A stretch of DNA of 64,000 nucleotides from an uncultured Eubacterium sp. (GTDB lineage Bacteria > Bacillota > Clostridia > Lachnospirales > Lachnospiraceae), in assembly GCA_910577295.1 (NCBI GenBank), contig CAJTLS010000004.1, forward strand, positions 65,913 to 129,912, read 5' to 3'. This document shows positions 24,897 to 34,027 of the stretch, in pieces. The notes under the pieces are model-generated. The model did not search any database. It saw only the letters and a program-made list of their open reading frames with translations, and was not told where the DNA came from. Position numbers and translations under genes: made by a program. Each line of letters begins with the position of its first letter. Position 1 is the stretch's first letter.

Positions 24897-26219
24897 ATGA
24901 AGCAATACCGGATGAAGCCGTTTGTCACACCGCCTGAATTTGACGTTACCGTGCCGGGTTCCAAAAGTATTACGAACCGCGCGCTTCTTCTGGCCGCTCT
25001 GGCAGAGGGAAGAAGTGTTTTGAAAGGAGTTCTGTTCAGTGATGATTCGCGTGTGTTTATGGATGCCCTTCAAACACTGGGATATAACATTATCATTGAC
25101 GAGGCAGTCAATGAGGTGACGATAGACGGCAGGGGAACCCATATTCCTGAAAAGAAAGCGGATATCTATGTAGGGAGTGCGGGAACAGCCGCCCGTTTTC
25201 TGACGGCGATGCTCGCTCTATCTGGAGGACAGTACGAGATGAGCGCTTCCGAGCAGATGAGCAGCCGTCCCATGCGTCCTCTGTTAGAAGTGTTGGAGAG
25301 CCTCGGAGCAAAATTTGTATATAAGAAAGAGTCATACGCCTTTCCATTCTCTATTTTGGGAAGAGAGGATGTGTCATGTGACAAGGTGTATTTGAATATA
25401 GATGAAAGCAGTCAGTTTCTGAGTGCCCTGTTGCTGAACAGTGTTTTTTGTCCAGATGGTCTGTCCGTACATCTGACGGGAAAGAGAGATGCAAAAGCTT
25501 ATGTGGATATAACGATGAAGATGATGAAAGCGTTTGGCGGACAGATGAGGCAGCACGGCGAACACGAATATGAACTGTTGCCGCAACAGCGTTATACGGC
25601 TGCCGAATATGTGATTGAGCCCGATGTATCTGCCGCCTGTTATTTTTACGGGATGGCTGCCATAAATGGGGGACGAATCAGAGTCAATCACGTCCATTTT
25701 GACAGCACACAGGGGGATATTGCCTTTATCCGTGTACTGGAACTGATGGGATGCCAAGTGAAGGATACGGAGCAGGGAATTGTTGTTGGCGGGCCGGTAA
25801 ACAAAGATGGGGAAAAGGTTCTTCAGGGGATGGAAGTCAATATGAGCAATTTTTCCGACCAGACAATGACATTGGCGGCAATCGCCGTCTTTGCGTGGGG
25901 GGATACAACGATAACCGGCGTGGAGCATATCCGCCGGCAGGAATCAAATCGAATCAAAGGAATCGTAACCGAACTAAACCGCCTCGGAATTGCCTGCGAA
26001 GAGAGAGAAGACGGAGTGGTGATTCATTCCGGCAAAGTGAGGGCCTCGAGAGAACATCCGGTTGAAATCCAGACATATGAAGACCACCGGATGGCTATGG
26101 CGTTTGCCTTGATTGGTACGAGAGAGGAGGGAATTGTTATTGACAATCCTCTCTGCTGCAGAAAAACGTTTGAAAATTATTTTGAACTGTTGACAAAATT
26201 GAATTTACGATTAGAATAA
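24897..26219 (+). CDS. aroA: 3-phosphoshikimate 1-carboxyvinyltransferase (EPSP synthase)
   Basis: This 440-residue enzyme joins phosphoenolpyruvate to shikimate-3-phosphate in the sixth step of aromatic amino acid synthesis. Motifs are VPGSKSITNRALLLAALA, GSAGTAARFLTAML, SSRPMRPLLE, ISSQFLSALLL-like ESSQFLSALLL, PDVSAACYFYG and the C-terminal RRQESNRIKGI and YEDHRMAMAFAL. AGAGGAGG (24880-24887) sets the ATG at 24897; a GTG six bases upstream is too close to that site. argS follows after 39 bases. Other shikimate genes lie at 34028 (aroDK) and 47230 (aroE). Confidence 0.95.
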   Translation: MKQYRMKPFVTPPEFDVTVPGSKSITNRALLLAALAEGRSVLKGVLFSDDSRVFMDALQTLGYNIIIDEAVNEVTIDGRGTHIPEKKADIYVGSAGTAARFLTAMLALSGGQYEMSASEQMSSRPMRPLLEVLESLGAKFVYKKESYAFPFSILGREDVSCDKVYLNIDESSQFLSALLLNSVFCPDGLSVHLTGKRDAKAYVDITMKMMKAFGGQMRQHGEHEYELLPQQRYTAAEYVIEPDVSAACYFYGMAAINGGRIRVNHVHFDSTQGDIAFIRVLELMGCQVKDTEQGIVVGGPVNKDGEKVLQGMEVNMSNFSDQTMTLAAIAVFAWGDTTITGVEHIRRQESNRIKGIVTELNRLGIACEEREDGVVIHSGKVRASREHPVEIQTYEDHRMAMAFALIGTREEGIVIDNPLCCRKTFENYFELLTKLNLRLE

Positions 26220-26258
26220 AAAGGAAATAGAAAGTCTGTACAGAAACGGGGGAATACC

Positions 26259-28028
26259 ATGAAAAAGGTAATAGATATTTTAAGAGAAAAGGTGACAGAT
26301 GGTTTTGTAAAGGCCGGATATGATGAAAAATACGGAATGATTAGTGTGAGTAACCGTCCGGATTTATGCCAATATCAGTGTAATGGAGCGATGGCTGCGG
26401 CTAAGGAATACAAAAAAGCTCCGTTTCAGATTGCCGGTGAAGTGGTAGAACAATTGAGCAGCGAAGCTGTTTTTGCGCAGATTGAGGCGGTGAATCCGGG
26501 GTTTATTAATATTACCGTGAGCGGAGATTTTCTAGCGGAACAGGCGGAGCGCATGAATGAGGAAGAGCGTTTTGGTGTGGCATTGCCGGAGAAGCAGAAA
26601 ACGATTGTGATTGACTATGGCGGGGCAAACGTAGCGAAGCCATTGCATGTAGGGCATCTGCGTCCGGCCATCATTGGCGAAAGTGTTAAGCGCATTTGCC
26701 GTTTTATGGGCGATAACGTGATTGGTGACGTTCATCTCGGTGATTGGGGATTACAAATTGGACTCATTATTCAGGAAGTGAAAACAAGACAGCCGGAATT
26801 ACCGTATTTTCAGGATGATTTTGCTGGAGAGTATCCACAGGAGCCGCCGTTTACCATAAGTGATTTGGAGCAGATTTATCCGCATGCGAGCGCCTATTCA
26901 AAAGAGCATGAGGACTATTTGCAGGCAGCACAGGAGATAACGGCAAAGTTACAGGATGGACACAGCGGCTATCGCGCCCTGTGGCAGCATATATTAAATG
27001 TTTCCATCGAAGATTTGAAAAAGAATTACGATAGTTTACAGGTCTTTTTTGACTTGTGGAAAAAGGAAAGCGATGCCCAGCCGTATATACCGGAAATGGT
27101 AGAGAAGATGAAAGAAGACGGCATTGCCTATATGAGCGAGGGCGCTCTTGTCGTTGATATTTCCGAAGAGGGAGATAAAAAGGAACTGCCTCCGTGCCTG
27201 ATTGTAAAATCGAATGGCGCGTCGCTGTATGCGACGACGGATTTGGCAACGATTGTGGAACGTGTGAAATTGTTTCAGCCGGACCAGATTATTTATCTGG
27301 CGGATAAGAGACAGTCCTTACATTTCACACAGGTTTTTCGTACAGCTAAAAAGGCGAAACTTGTACAGCCGGAAGTCGGATTAAACTTCATTGGCTTTGG
27401 CACGATGAATGGTAAAGACGGAAAACCATTCAAGACGAGAGATGGCGGCGTACTTCGTCTTCAATCATTGTGTGAACAGATTAATGCCGAAGTATATAAA
27501 AAGATGAAAGAAAACCGTGAATATAGCGTGGACGAGGCGGAGGCAATTGCGGCCAAAGTCGGGCTGGCAGCTTTAAAATACGGCGATTTGTCCAATCAGG
27601 CGTCGAAAGATTATATTTTTGATATCGAGCGCTTCGCATCGTTTGAGGGGAATACGGGGCCGTATATTTTATATACAATTGTGCGGATTAAGTCACTGGT
27701 TGGCAGATATGAGGAAGAGGGAGGCGTCTTGTCATCCGATAGCAGGCTTATGCCGCCGGCAAGCGCGAGTGAGACGAAAGTATATTTAACGTTAAGCAGA
27801 TTTGCGGATATGGTGGAGGCAGCTTATGCCGAGCTTGCTCCAAATAAAATCTGCCAGTATATTTTTGAATTGTCTGAAAGTGTAAACCATTTTTACCACG
27901 AAACAAAAGTACTGACAGAAGAAGATGAAGAGAGGAAAAACTCTTATATTAAGCTGCTTCGTCTTGTACAGAGAGTACTGGAATGCTGTATTGACATGCT
28001 TGGTTTTGAGGCGCCGGATAAGATGTGA
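26259..28028 (+). CDS. argS: Arginyl-tRNA synthetase
   Basis: This 589-residue class I aminoacyl-tRNA synthetase charges tRNA-Arg. The N-terminal additional domain (1-110) is followed by the HIGH-equivalent PLHVGHLRPAIIGES (about residue 130). The Rossmann core follows with GDVHLGDWGLQIG and the arginine-binding YATTDLATI. The catalytic region reads GFGTMNGKDGKPFKTRDGG. The C-terminal DALR anticodon domain ends the protein (GNTGPYILYTIVRIKSL to the end). The ribosome site is GGGGGAATACC. I see no T-box in the 39-base gap upstream. Confidence 0.96.
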   Translation: MKKVIDILREKVTDGFVKAGYDEKYGMISVSNRPDLCQYQCNGAMAAAKEYKKAPFQIAGEVVEQLSSEAVFAQIEAVNPGFINITVSGDFLAEQAERMNEEERFGVALPEKQKTIVIDYGGANVAKPLHVGHLRPAIIGESVKRICRFMGDNVIGDVHLGDWGLQIGLIIQEVKTRQPELPYFQDDFAGEYPQEPPFTISDLEQIYPHASAYSKEHEDYLQAAQEITAKLQDGHSGYRALWQHILNVSIEDLKKNYDSLQVFFDLWKKESDAQPYIPEMVEKMKEDGIAYMSEGALVVDISEEGDKKELPPCLIVKSNGASLYATTDLATIVERVKLFQPDQIIYLADKRQSLHFTQVFRTAKKAKLVQPEVGLNFIGFGTMNGKDGKPFKTRDGGVLRLQSLCEQINAEVYKKMKENREYSVDEAEAIAAKVGLAALKYGDLSNQASKDYIFDIERFASFEGNTGPYILYTIVRIKSLVGRYEEEGGVLSSDSRLMPPASASETKVYLTLSRFADMVEAAYAELAPNKICQYIFELSESVNHFYHETKVLTEEDEERKNSYIKLLRLVQRVLECCIDMLGFEAPDKM

Positions 28029-28075
28029 TGGTATTTGGCGCGCATGAATACCGGAAGTTGTAAGGAGTGATTGTG

Positions 28076-29386
28076 ATGTATCGTGAAACAGCGCGATTAA
28101 TAATGTATGGTCAACTAGGAGAAGATAGCATTCTTCTGCGTTTGAGTGATATTTTTGAGAGAGCGGCGCGCAAAAAAGAAGCGACGAAAGAGGAGCTGGT
28201 GCGGGCTGTTTACGACCAGATTTACCGCCTGCTTGATTTGGCGACGCGTTACGGTTTTGATGAAAATCTGTGGCAGTGTTATATTGCGTACGTGCTTGCC
28301 ACAAATGAAAATCCATTCAGCATTATTTGTGAAATGGTGGGAGCGTCGGATGACGGTACGGTCAATACGATTGTCAAACAGGATATGGAATGCTTTTACC
28401 ATCTTTTTCATTTTGAGTTTTCGCAATTGGAGGAACAACTGGGAATACGCTGTTTTGATATTTTATCGCACTATCATTCGATGGCAAAAGCAGAAAATAC
28501 TTACAATAAGAGCGTCAGTGAGAAAGTTCGTGCGTTGGCGGACAATTTGCGAAAGGGCAAGGATGCCGAGGATATTTTTTATACGGTGACGGATTTTTAC
28601 AGACGATATGGCGTCGGTAAATTCGGTTTAAATAAAGCGTTTCGCGTTGTTCACCGCGGCGAGCAGACAGTTTTATCCGCCATTACCCACACGAGCGACG
28701 TGGAGTTAGATCAGTTGATTGGTTACGAGTGGCAGAAACAGCAGCTTATTGAAAATACGGAAGCGTTTGTTGAGGGGCGGAGAGCGAATAACTGTCTGTT
28801 GTATGGAGACAGCGGTACGGGAAAATCGACCTGTATAAAAGCGATTTTGAATCAATATTACAATCGCGGCCTGCGGCTTGTGGAAGTATATAAACATCAG
28901 TTTCAGGATTTGGCAGAGATTATTGGGCAAATCAAGAACCGCAATTATAAATTTATTATTTATATGGATGACTTGTCTTTTGAAGAATTTGAGGTAGAGT
29001 ATAAATATCTGAAAGCGGTCATTGAGGGCGGCATGGAGGTGAAACCGGACAATGTATTGATTTACGCCACGTCGAACCGCCGGCATTTGATTCGCGAGAC
29101 GTGGAGCGACCGCTCCGATATGTCGCAGGATGAGTTGCACCATTCTGATACGGTACAAGAGAAGTTGTCGTTGGTCGCTCGTTTTGGCGTCAGCATCAAT
29201 TTTGACCGTCCGCAAAAGAAAGAGTTTGACAGGATTGTGCTCGGATTGGCAAAAGCACATCCGGAAATCGCACTTAGTGAAGAAGAACTGCTGCGGCAGG
29301 CAAATGTGTGGAGTATGCGCAATGGAGGCCATTCCGGGCGTGTGGCAGAGCAGTTTATCATTCACTTGCAATCACTGGCAAAATAA
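28076..29386 (+). CDS. DUF815 family ATP-binding (AAA) protein
   Basis: This 436-residue cytosolic ATPase is of the DUF815 family. A helical N-terminal half (1-215) is followed by an AAA-type core with Walker A LLYGDSGTGKSTCIKA and Walker B-like FIIYMDDLSFEEFEVEYKYL. A sensor region (VLIYATSNRRHLIRET) and the distal FDRPQKKEFDRIVLGLA segment complete the family pattern. The AAGGAG site at 28062 favours the ATG at 28076 over a GTG at 28067. The physiological role of DUF815 ATPases is unknown. It lies between argS and yqeG in a tightly packed operon. Confidence 0.88.
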   Translation: MYRETARLIMYGQLGEDSILLRLSDIFERAARKKEATKEELVRAVYDQIYRLLDLATRYGFDENLWQCYIAYVLATNENPFSIICEMVGASDDGTVNTIVKQDMECFYHLFHFEFSQLEEQLGIRCFDILSHYHSMAKAENTYNKSVSEKVRALADNLRKGKDAEDIFYTVTDFYRRYGVGKFGLNKAFRVVHRGEQTVLSAITHTSDVELDQLIGYEWQKQQLIENTEAFVEGRRANNCLLYGDSGTGKSTCIKAILNQYYNRGLRLVEVYKHQFQDLAEIIGQIKNRNYKFIIYMDDLSFEEFEVEYKYLKAVIEGGMEVKPDNVLIYATSNRRHLIRETWSDRSDMSQDELHHSDTVQEKLSLVARFGVSINFDRPQKKEFDRIVLGLAKAHPEIALSEEELLRQANVWSMRNGGHSGRVAEQFIIHLQSLAK

Positions 29387-29406
29387 GCAGGAAAGGATAA
29401 GGCATT

Positions 29407-29967
29407 ATGTTTGAACGCTTTTTTCCCGACACAACGGTGTCATCAACGTATGCGATTGATTATGAAAAACTATATCAAGAGGGATATCGGGGTGTTTTGT
29501 TTGATATTGACAACACTCTGGTTGAGCATGGCAAAGAGGCGACAGAGCAGGCGAAAAAACTTTTTTCCCGCTTGCGGAGCATAGGTTTTGAATGCTGCCT
29601 GATTTCAAATAACAAAAAGAAGCGGGTACATAGTTTTAATGAAAAGATAGGCGTACACACTGTTTTTAACGCGCATAAGCCTGCGAAAAAGGGTTATTAT
29701 TATGCGATGGAACTGATGGATACAAGGCCGGAAAATACGGTATTTGTCGGAGACCAGCTATTTACCGATATTTTCGGAGCGAAACGTATCGGGTTAAAAA
29801 ATTTTCTTGTAAAGCCGATAAATGAAAAAGAAGAGTTTCAGATTGTTTTGAAACGAAAACTGGAAAGTATTGTGTTAAAAGAATACCGTATTAAGAAGCG
29901 GGAGGAGAAGAAAAAAAGAAGATGGGAAAAGAGATGGAAGAAAGATTATTTCAGTCCCTTGAAATAG
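29407..29967 (+). CDS. yqeG: YqeG family HAD IIIA-type phosphatase
   Basis: This 186-residue HAD-superfamily phosphatase matches YqeG. The nucleophile motif is FDIDNTLVEHG (Asp near residue 36), followed by CLISNNKKKRV (motif II) and VFVGDQLFTDIFGAKRIG (motif IV). The C-terminus is very basic (RIKKREEKKKRRWEKRWKKD). Its in vivo substrate is not firmly known; phosphatidylglycerophosphate has been proposed for relatives. The last 46 bases overlap the M24 peptidase gene in another frame, a long overlap that also explains the lysine-rich tail. Confidence 0.9.
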   Translation: MFERFFPDTTVSSTYAIDYEKLYQEGYRGVLFDIDNTLVEHGKEATEQAKKLFSRLRSIGFECCLISNNKKKRVHSFNEKIGVHTVFNAHKPAKKGYYYAMELMDTRPENTVFVGDQLFTDIFGAKRIGLKNFLVKPINEKEEFQIVLKRKLESIVLKEYRIKKREEKKKRRWEKRWKKDYFSPLK

Positions 29968-31022
29968 ATGCGCTCTTGCTGACCGGCACACCTAATATGC
30001 GATATACCGTGGGGTTTACGGGAGAGGGGTATGTGTATCTGTCCAGAAAACATCGTATCGTTGTCACCGACGCCCGCTACACGGCGGCCGCGCGTGAAGA
30101 ATGTGCGGATTGTGAAATTGTGGAGTGGAAAAAGGATGGGTATTATGCCACTCTGACAGCGTTTCTGCAGAAGGATGGTGTAAAAAGGCTCGGTTTTGAA
30201 GATTCGGCCATGACGGTGGCTTTTTATAATAAGCTGAATCATTCGTTTGCCGAAAAGGGGCTACGAGATGTAATTTGTGTTCCCGTACAAGATAAGGTGG
30301 ATTTTTGCCGCGCGGTAAAGACAGAGGAAGAGCAAAACCAGATTCGCAGGGCAGAGGCCATTGGAGATGCAGCTTTTAGCCGCATAGTAGAACAATTACG
30401 GCCGGGGCTGACAGAAAAGCAGGTGGCGGCCCTTTTGGAATTTTATATGAAAGAGGCTGGAGCGGATGCTCTGAGTTTTGATACGATAGCGGCGTCTGGA
30501 TATCATTCGGCAATGCCGCATGCCATACCGACGGATAAGAAACTGAAAGAGGGAGAATTTCTCACGATGGACTTTGGTTGCCGTTATCAGGGGTATTGCT
30601 CCGATATGACAAGAACGGTTGTCATTGGCAAGGCGGATGCCAGACAAAAGGAAATGTATGAGATAGTTCTGCGCGCGCAGCAGACAGCGCTGGCGGGTAT
30701 TCGGCCGGGACTGACAGGAAAGGAAATTGACGCACTGGCCAGAGATGTTATTGAAGAAGCCGGATATGGAAAATATTTTACTCATTCTCTGGGCCATTCT
30801 TTAGGTTTGGAGATTCACGAGAGTCCGAACTTTTCCTCGAGGGAGGAGCGGCTCATTGAGACGGGAATGGTCATTACCGTGGAACCGGGAATTTATATAG
30901 AGGGTTTTGGCGGTGTGAGAATCGAAGATGTTGTTATTATTACGGAGGATGGGTGTGAAAATATCACTCATTCGCCGAAACAAATAATAGAAATAGAAAA
31001 AGAAAAGGAGAGATATAGATGA
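29922..31022 (+). CDS. M24 family Xaa-Pro aminopeptidase/dipeptidase
   Basis: This 366-residue cytosolic metallopeptidase cleaves Xaa-Pro bonds. Residues 1-125 are the creatinase-type N-terminal domain (DALLLTGTPNMRYTVGFTGE). Residues about 130-360 are the pita-bread catalytic domain. The two-metal ligands appear as Asp in LTMDFGCRYQG, Asp in YCSDMTRTVV, His in HSLGHSLGLEIHE, Glu in ITVEPGIYIEG and Glu in VRIEDVVII. The start at 29922 lies inside yqeG with GGAGGAG 14 bases away; the ATG at 29934 is an alternative. The stop overlaps the start of the xylanase N-terminal gene by 4 bases. Confidence 0.92.
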   Translation: MGKEMEERLFQSLEIDALLLTGTPNMRYTVGFTGEGYVYLSRKHRIVVTDARYTAAAREECADCEIVEWKKDGYYATLTAFLQKDGVKRLGFEDSAMTVAFYNKLNHSFAEKGLRDVICVPVQDKVDFCRAVKTEEEQNQIRRAEAIGDAAFSRIVEQLRPGLTEKQVAALLEFYMKEAGADALSFDTIAASGYHSAMPHAIPTDKKLKEGEFLTMDFGCRYQGYCSDMTRTVVIGKADARQKEMYEIVLRAQQTALAGIRPGLTGKEIDALARDVIEEAGYGKYFTHSLGHSLGLEIHESPNFSSREERLIETGMVITVEPGIYIEGFGGVRIEDVVIITEDGCENITHSPKQIIEIEKEKERYR

Positions 31023-32347
31023 AAAGGCAACAACAGACAATCGCAGCATGGGGATGTGTGACAGCATTAATAATGAGCTTGTTAGCGCCTGATGGAGGCA
31101 CTGTGGAAGCAAAGAAAAAGATGCCAAAATTAAGCAAAAAGAAAATCACTATGTCCCTGGGTAAATCAAAGACAATTAAAGTAAAAAACGGCAAGGGATA
31201 TAAAGTAAGCTGGAAAAGTAAAAAGAAGAAGCTGGTAAGTGTAAAGAAAAAAGGAAAATACAGCGCCAGAATAAAAGCTAAAAAGGCGGGCTCTGCAAAA
31301 GTTATCGCCACGTTAAAAAGAGGTAAGAAGCGTTACAAACTTACCTGTAAGGTAAAGGTTACAAGAAGAAACGATACGGGTAATACGAGAACGACACCGG
31401 ATTCCAATGCGCAGTGGACAGCGCCGACGTCAACACCAACAATGACGCCAGTGACGACCGCGACGCCGACACCGATGACAACGGCAACGCCGATGCCGAC
31501 GTCAACAGCAACGACAACGGCGACGTCAACTGCAACAACAACAGCGACGTCAACAGCAACGACAACGGCGACAACAACAGCGACGTCAACGGCAACGACA
31601 ACGGCGACATCAACAGCGACGTCAACAGCCACGACAACGGCGACAACAACAGCGACGTCAACTGTGACGGTAACGTCAACACCAACGCCGATAACGACTG
31701 CGACACCAACGCCGATAACAACGGCGACGCCAACGCCGGTGACAACAGCAACACCGACGCCGATAACGACCGCGACGGCAACAGCGACGGCGCCAACAAG
31801 AGAAGAGCCGTTGGATATAACACAGGCAGTATCCGGTGGCAATGGTAATCAAGTGAATATAGACAAAGAAAAAAATTGTGTGACAGCCGTTAATGTTTCA
31901 TTTTTCTTTATCCCACTGCCGAAGAAAATTGCTTCCGGTGAAACAGTGCGATTGAAAATCAGTGGAGAGGATCGGAGCGATACCGGTTTTCGGGCATGGC
32001 TTTCAACGGCAGCGGACGATGTGAGCTGTGCATCCGAACAGTTAAAATCCACGGACAATAACATTCATGGTGCGTTCACATGGGATTTGACATTAACAAC
32101 GAAAGCAGAAGCGCAATATTTAGAAATAAAAGGAATCTCTTTTAATCAAAACATAGAAGACCTGACGATAAATAGTGTGTCAGTGATTGAAACGGAAGAG
32201 GAACCGACCGCGACCGCGACGGCGACAACAACGGCAACAGCAACAGCAACGGCGACAACAACGTCAACAGCGACGTCAACAGCCGAAGCAACACCGACGA
32301 CGGAACCGGATACATCGGAAGAATTTGTGAAAGTGCCGCGACATTGA
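31019..32347 (+). CDS. Secreted xylanase N-terminal part: signal peptide, Ig-like domain, Thr-rich linkers, carbohydrate-binding-like domain
   Basis: This 442-residue frame has a signal peptide (1-31, cleavage likely near TVEA-KK). A very lysine-rich Ig-like domain follows (about 35-118, WKSKKKKLVSVKKKGK). A long Thr/Ala/Ser/Pro linker runs from about 130 to 262. A strand-rich domain (about 263-395, VSFFFIPLPKKIASGETVRL) resembles a carbohydrate-binding module, and a second Thr/Ala linker follows. It stops at 32347, exactly where the GH10 catalytic frame continues in frame +1. The catalytic part has no ribosome site or signal peptide of its own. The two frames therefore look like one xylanase broken by a single-base change. 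Start overlaps the M24 stop (ATGA). Confidence 0.75.
   Translation: MKRQQQTIAAWGCVTALIMSLLAPDGGTVEAKKKMPKLSKKKITMSLGKSKTIKVKNGKGYKVSWKSKKKKLVSVKKKGKYSARIKAKKAGSAKVIATLKRGKKRYKLTCKVKVTRRNDTGNTRTTPDSNAQWTAPTSTPTMTPVTTATPTPMTTATPMPTSTATTTATSTATTTATSTATTTATTTATSTATTTATSTATSTATTTATTTATSTVTVTSTPTPITTATPTPITTATPTPVTTATPTPITTATATATAPTREEPLDITQAVSGGNGNQVNIDKEKNCVTAVNVSFFFIPLPKKIASGETVRLKISGEDRSDTGFRAWLSTAADDVSCASEQLKSTDNNIHGAFTWDLTLTTKAEAQYLEIKGISFNQNIEDLTINSVSVIETEEEPTATATATTTATATATATTTSTATSTAEATPTTEPDTSEEFVKVPRH
31431..31800 (+). repeat. Thr/Ala/Ser/Pro-coding low-complexity repeat tract
   Basis: Degenerate tandem copies of ACNACNGCNACG-type units encode TATTTATS and TPTPITTA repeats. Units near the end (ACGCCGATAACGACTGCGAC) repeat four to five times. 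Because the unit length is a multiple of three and lacks stops, spurious long frames appear on both strands. It encodes a flexible, probably O-glycosylated or extended linker. Confidence 0.85.
32205..32300 (+). repeat. Second Thr/Ala-coding repeat tract
   Basis: A shorter tract of ACGGCGACAACA-type units encodes TATATATTTATATA and TTSTATSTAEA, joining the first binding-like domain to the region of the frame break at about 32330. Such tracts are prone to slippage in replication and in sequencing. Confidence 0.75.
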
Positions 32348-33927
32348 TGGGAACAGCAGCGCTTGACGGCGAACCAGTTTACAACGAAGACGGAAGCATG
32401 ACATTTACCATGTGCAATCAATATGGAGGCGGAGGCGTCTGTCTCTTTATGAATAGTGACAAAGAGAAAATTGATTTGAGTGGTTACACAAAAGTGTTAA
32501 TTGAGATTTCGGCAGAAGAATCAACGCCGTTATCGGTTTCCTACTATCCAGACGGAGCCGATTTCTGGTCAGATAGCACGTTGCTCGGTTACGGAGACGC
32601 CGATGCGGAGAAGAAGACGCTTTCGTATTCTCTTTCTTCATTTTCCGGCAGCATGAATGCGCTCCGTGTGCGCTACAATTCATGGAATCTGCCAAGCGAT
32701 GCGAAATCAACAGTTACGATCCATTCGATTACATTAGTGAGAGATTTGCGTGACGTAACGGAAACGGTTGGCAATTACACTTCGCTCTATGAACTGGCGG
32801 GGAATTATGGTTTCAAGATGGGAACCGTGATGAATGGCAGCACGATTTCCGATTCCAAATATACAACTGTGATGAAACACCATTTTAACAGTATAACGGC
32901 GGCAAATGAGATGAAAGCGTACTCCATGCTGGATGGAGCTGCCTCAAAGGCGAATTATAAGGATGAGACTTCTATGCCGGCTATTAATTTTGATGCAGCA
33001 GACCGCATTATGGACTATGCTAAGGAAAATGGTATTAAAGTGCGGGGACATGTGCTTGTATGGGATGCGGATATGTGTGATTGGTTCTTCCGTGATGGGT
33101 ATGATAGTTCGAATGGTTATGCTTCCGCAGAAGTGAATAAAAAGCGTATGAAGAGCTATATCGAACAGGTGCTGACTCATTTCGAAGAAAATTATCCGGG
33201 CGTCATCTATTGCTGGGATGTAGTGAATGAGGCAGTTGGTGATAATGAGCAAGAATATGACAGCGATGATTTGCGGCATGTTCGTAAATTGAGGGGCGAA
33301 AAGACAAATCTGTTTTATGAACATGTCGGCAGCGATTATGTGGAATTAGCATTTTTGTATGCGAGACAGAAACTGCAGGAGATGGGAAATCCGGATATCG
33401 ACTTGTACTACAATGATTACAGCACATTTTATAGCCAGAAACGAGACGCTATTTGTCAATTAATTAAGTCTATAAACACGTATCAGCCGGATGATAACGG
33501 CGGCTATGTGAAACTGTGCGATGGCATGGGAATGCAGAGTTACATTGGCGGCTTTGGAGTACAGGACGGGTGTATGAACGATAACGATGTTACTCTTGTC
33601 AAAACGGCGATAGAGAAGTTTGCCGATTTAGGCGTTGACGTTCAGGTGACGGAATTAGCAGTGCGCAATTACTTAAACGATGAGAAAACTTTTGCTACCC
33701 ACGCAGCGTTCTATCGCAAGCTGTTTGAGGCGTATATGCAAATAAATGAAGAGCGTCCGGAAAAACCGTTGAAAGCGATTTCCATCTGGGGCATTGTTGA
33801 CAATCCGTCGATGAGCGAGGATGACTACAGTTACCGCATGAATGGTTTGTACTGCGGTCTGTTTGACGAATATCTCAAAGTGAAACCGGCGTTCCAATCG
33901 GTCTATTCATTATTTAGTGGTAACTAA
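32344..33927 (+). CDS. GH10 endo-1,4-beta-xylanase catalytic part (frame-shifted from 31019 gene)
   Basis: This frame of up to 527 residues begins with a carbohydrate-binding-like domain (1-135, YNEDGSMTFTMCNQYGGGG). A GH10 barrel follows (about 145-527). GH10 marks are FNSITAANEMKAYSML, VRGHVLVWDADMCDWF, the acid/base Glu296 in WDVVNEAVGD and the nucleophile Glu437 in VQVTELAVRN, then ISIWGIVDNPS. It should hydrolyse xylan. There is no signal peptide and no convincing ribosome site before the TTG/ATG at 32344-32347. The frame is open upstream and would continue the secreted N-terminal protein if one base were lost or two gained near 32330. It is most likely the second half of a broken gene; a sequencing error is also possible. 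Confidence 0.8.
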   Translation: MMGTAALDGEPVYNEDGSMTFTMCNQYGGGGVCLFMNSDKEKIDLSGYTKVLIEISAEESTPLSVSYYPDGADFWSDSTLLGYGDADAEKKTLSYSLSSFSGSMNALRVRYNSWNLPSDAKSTVTIHSITLVRDLRDVTETVGNYTSLYELAGNYGFKMGTVMNGSTISDSKYTTVMKHHFNSITAANEMKAYSMLDGAASKANYKDETSMPAINFDAADRIMDYAKENGIKVRGHVLVWDADMCDWFFRDGYDSSNGYASAEVNKKRMKSYIEQVLTHFEENYPGVIYCWDVVNEAVGDNEQEYDSDDLRHVRKLRGEKTNLFYEHVGSDYVELAFLYARQKLQEMGNPDIDLYYNDYSTFYSQKRDAICQLIKSINTYQPDDNGGYVKLCDGMGMQSYIGGFGVQDGCMNDNDVTLVKTAIEKFADLGVDVQVTELAVRNYLNDEKTFATHAAFYRKLFEAYMQINEERPEKPLKAISIWGIVDNPSMSEDDYSYRMNGLYCGLFDEYLKVKPAFQSVYSLFSGN

Positions 33928-33942
33928 TATTAAATAATTGAC

Positions 33943-33981
33943 ACATTCACTTGCCTAATTGTCCAACTACTGTGTGAATGT
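33943..33981 (+). repeat. Inverted repeat downstream of the xylanase
   Basis: ACATTCAC (33943-33950) is complementary to GTGAATGT (33974-33981) over a 23-base loop, in the 100-base gap before aroDK. There is no T-run directly after the second arm, so it could be a protein-binding site rather than a terminator. Confidence 0.35.
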
Positions 33982-34027
33982 ATCCAAAGGCTTAATTTTT
34001 GTTGTACTAGTAGAAATGGAGAAAAAT

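Noticed and set aside
26220..26258. T-box riboswitch before argS
   Set aside because: The gap is 39 bases, too short, and lacks T-box sequences. The asnB leader also has none.
31431..31800. CRISPR-like or tandem-array reading of the repeat
   Set aside because: The units are short, coding, contiguous and without unique spacers.
31333..31842. Minus-strand 169-residue frame with Val-Ala repeats
   Set aside because: It is the complement of the Thr-coding repeat, has no ribosome site and only repeat composition.
31414..31848. Plus-strand 144-residue Asp/Asn-rich frame in the xylanase linker
   Set aside because: It is an alternative frame of the same repeat. The Thr/Ala frame carries the signal peptide and domains and is the real one.
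32320..32347. Programmed ribosomal frameshift in the xylanase
   Set aside because: No slippery heptamer and no clear stimulating hairpin was seen at the junction; a mutation or sequence error is simpler.
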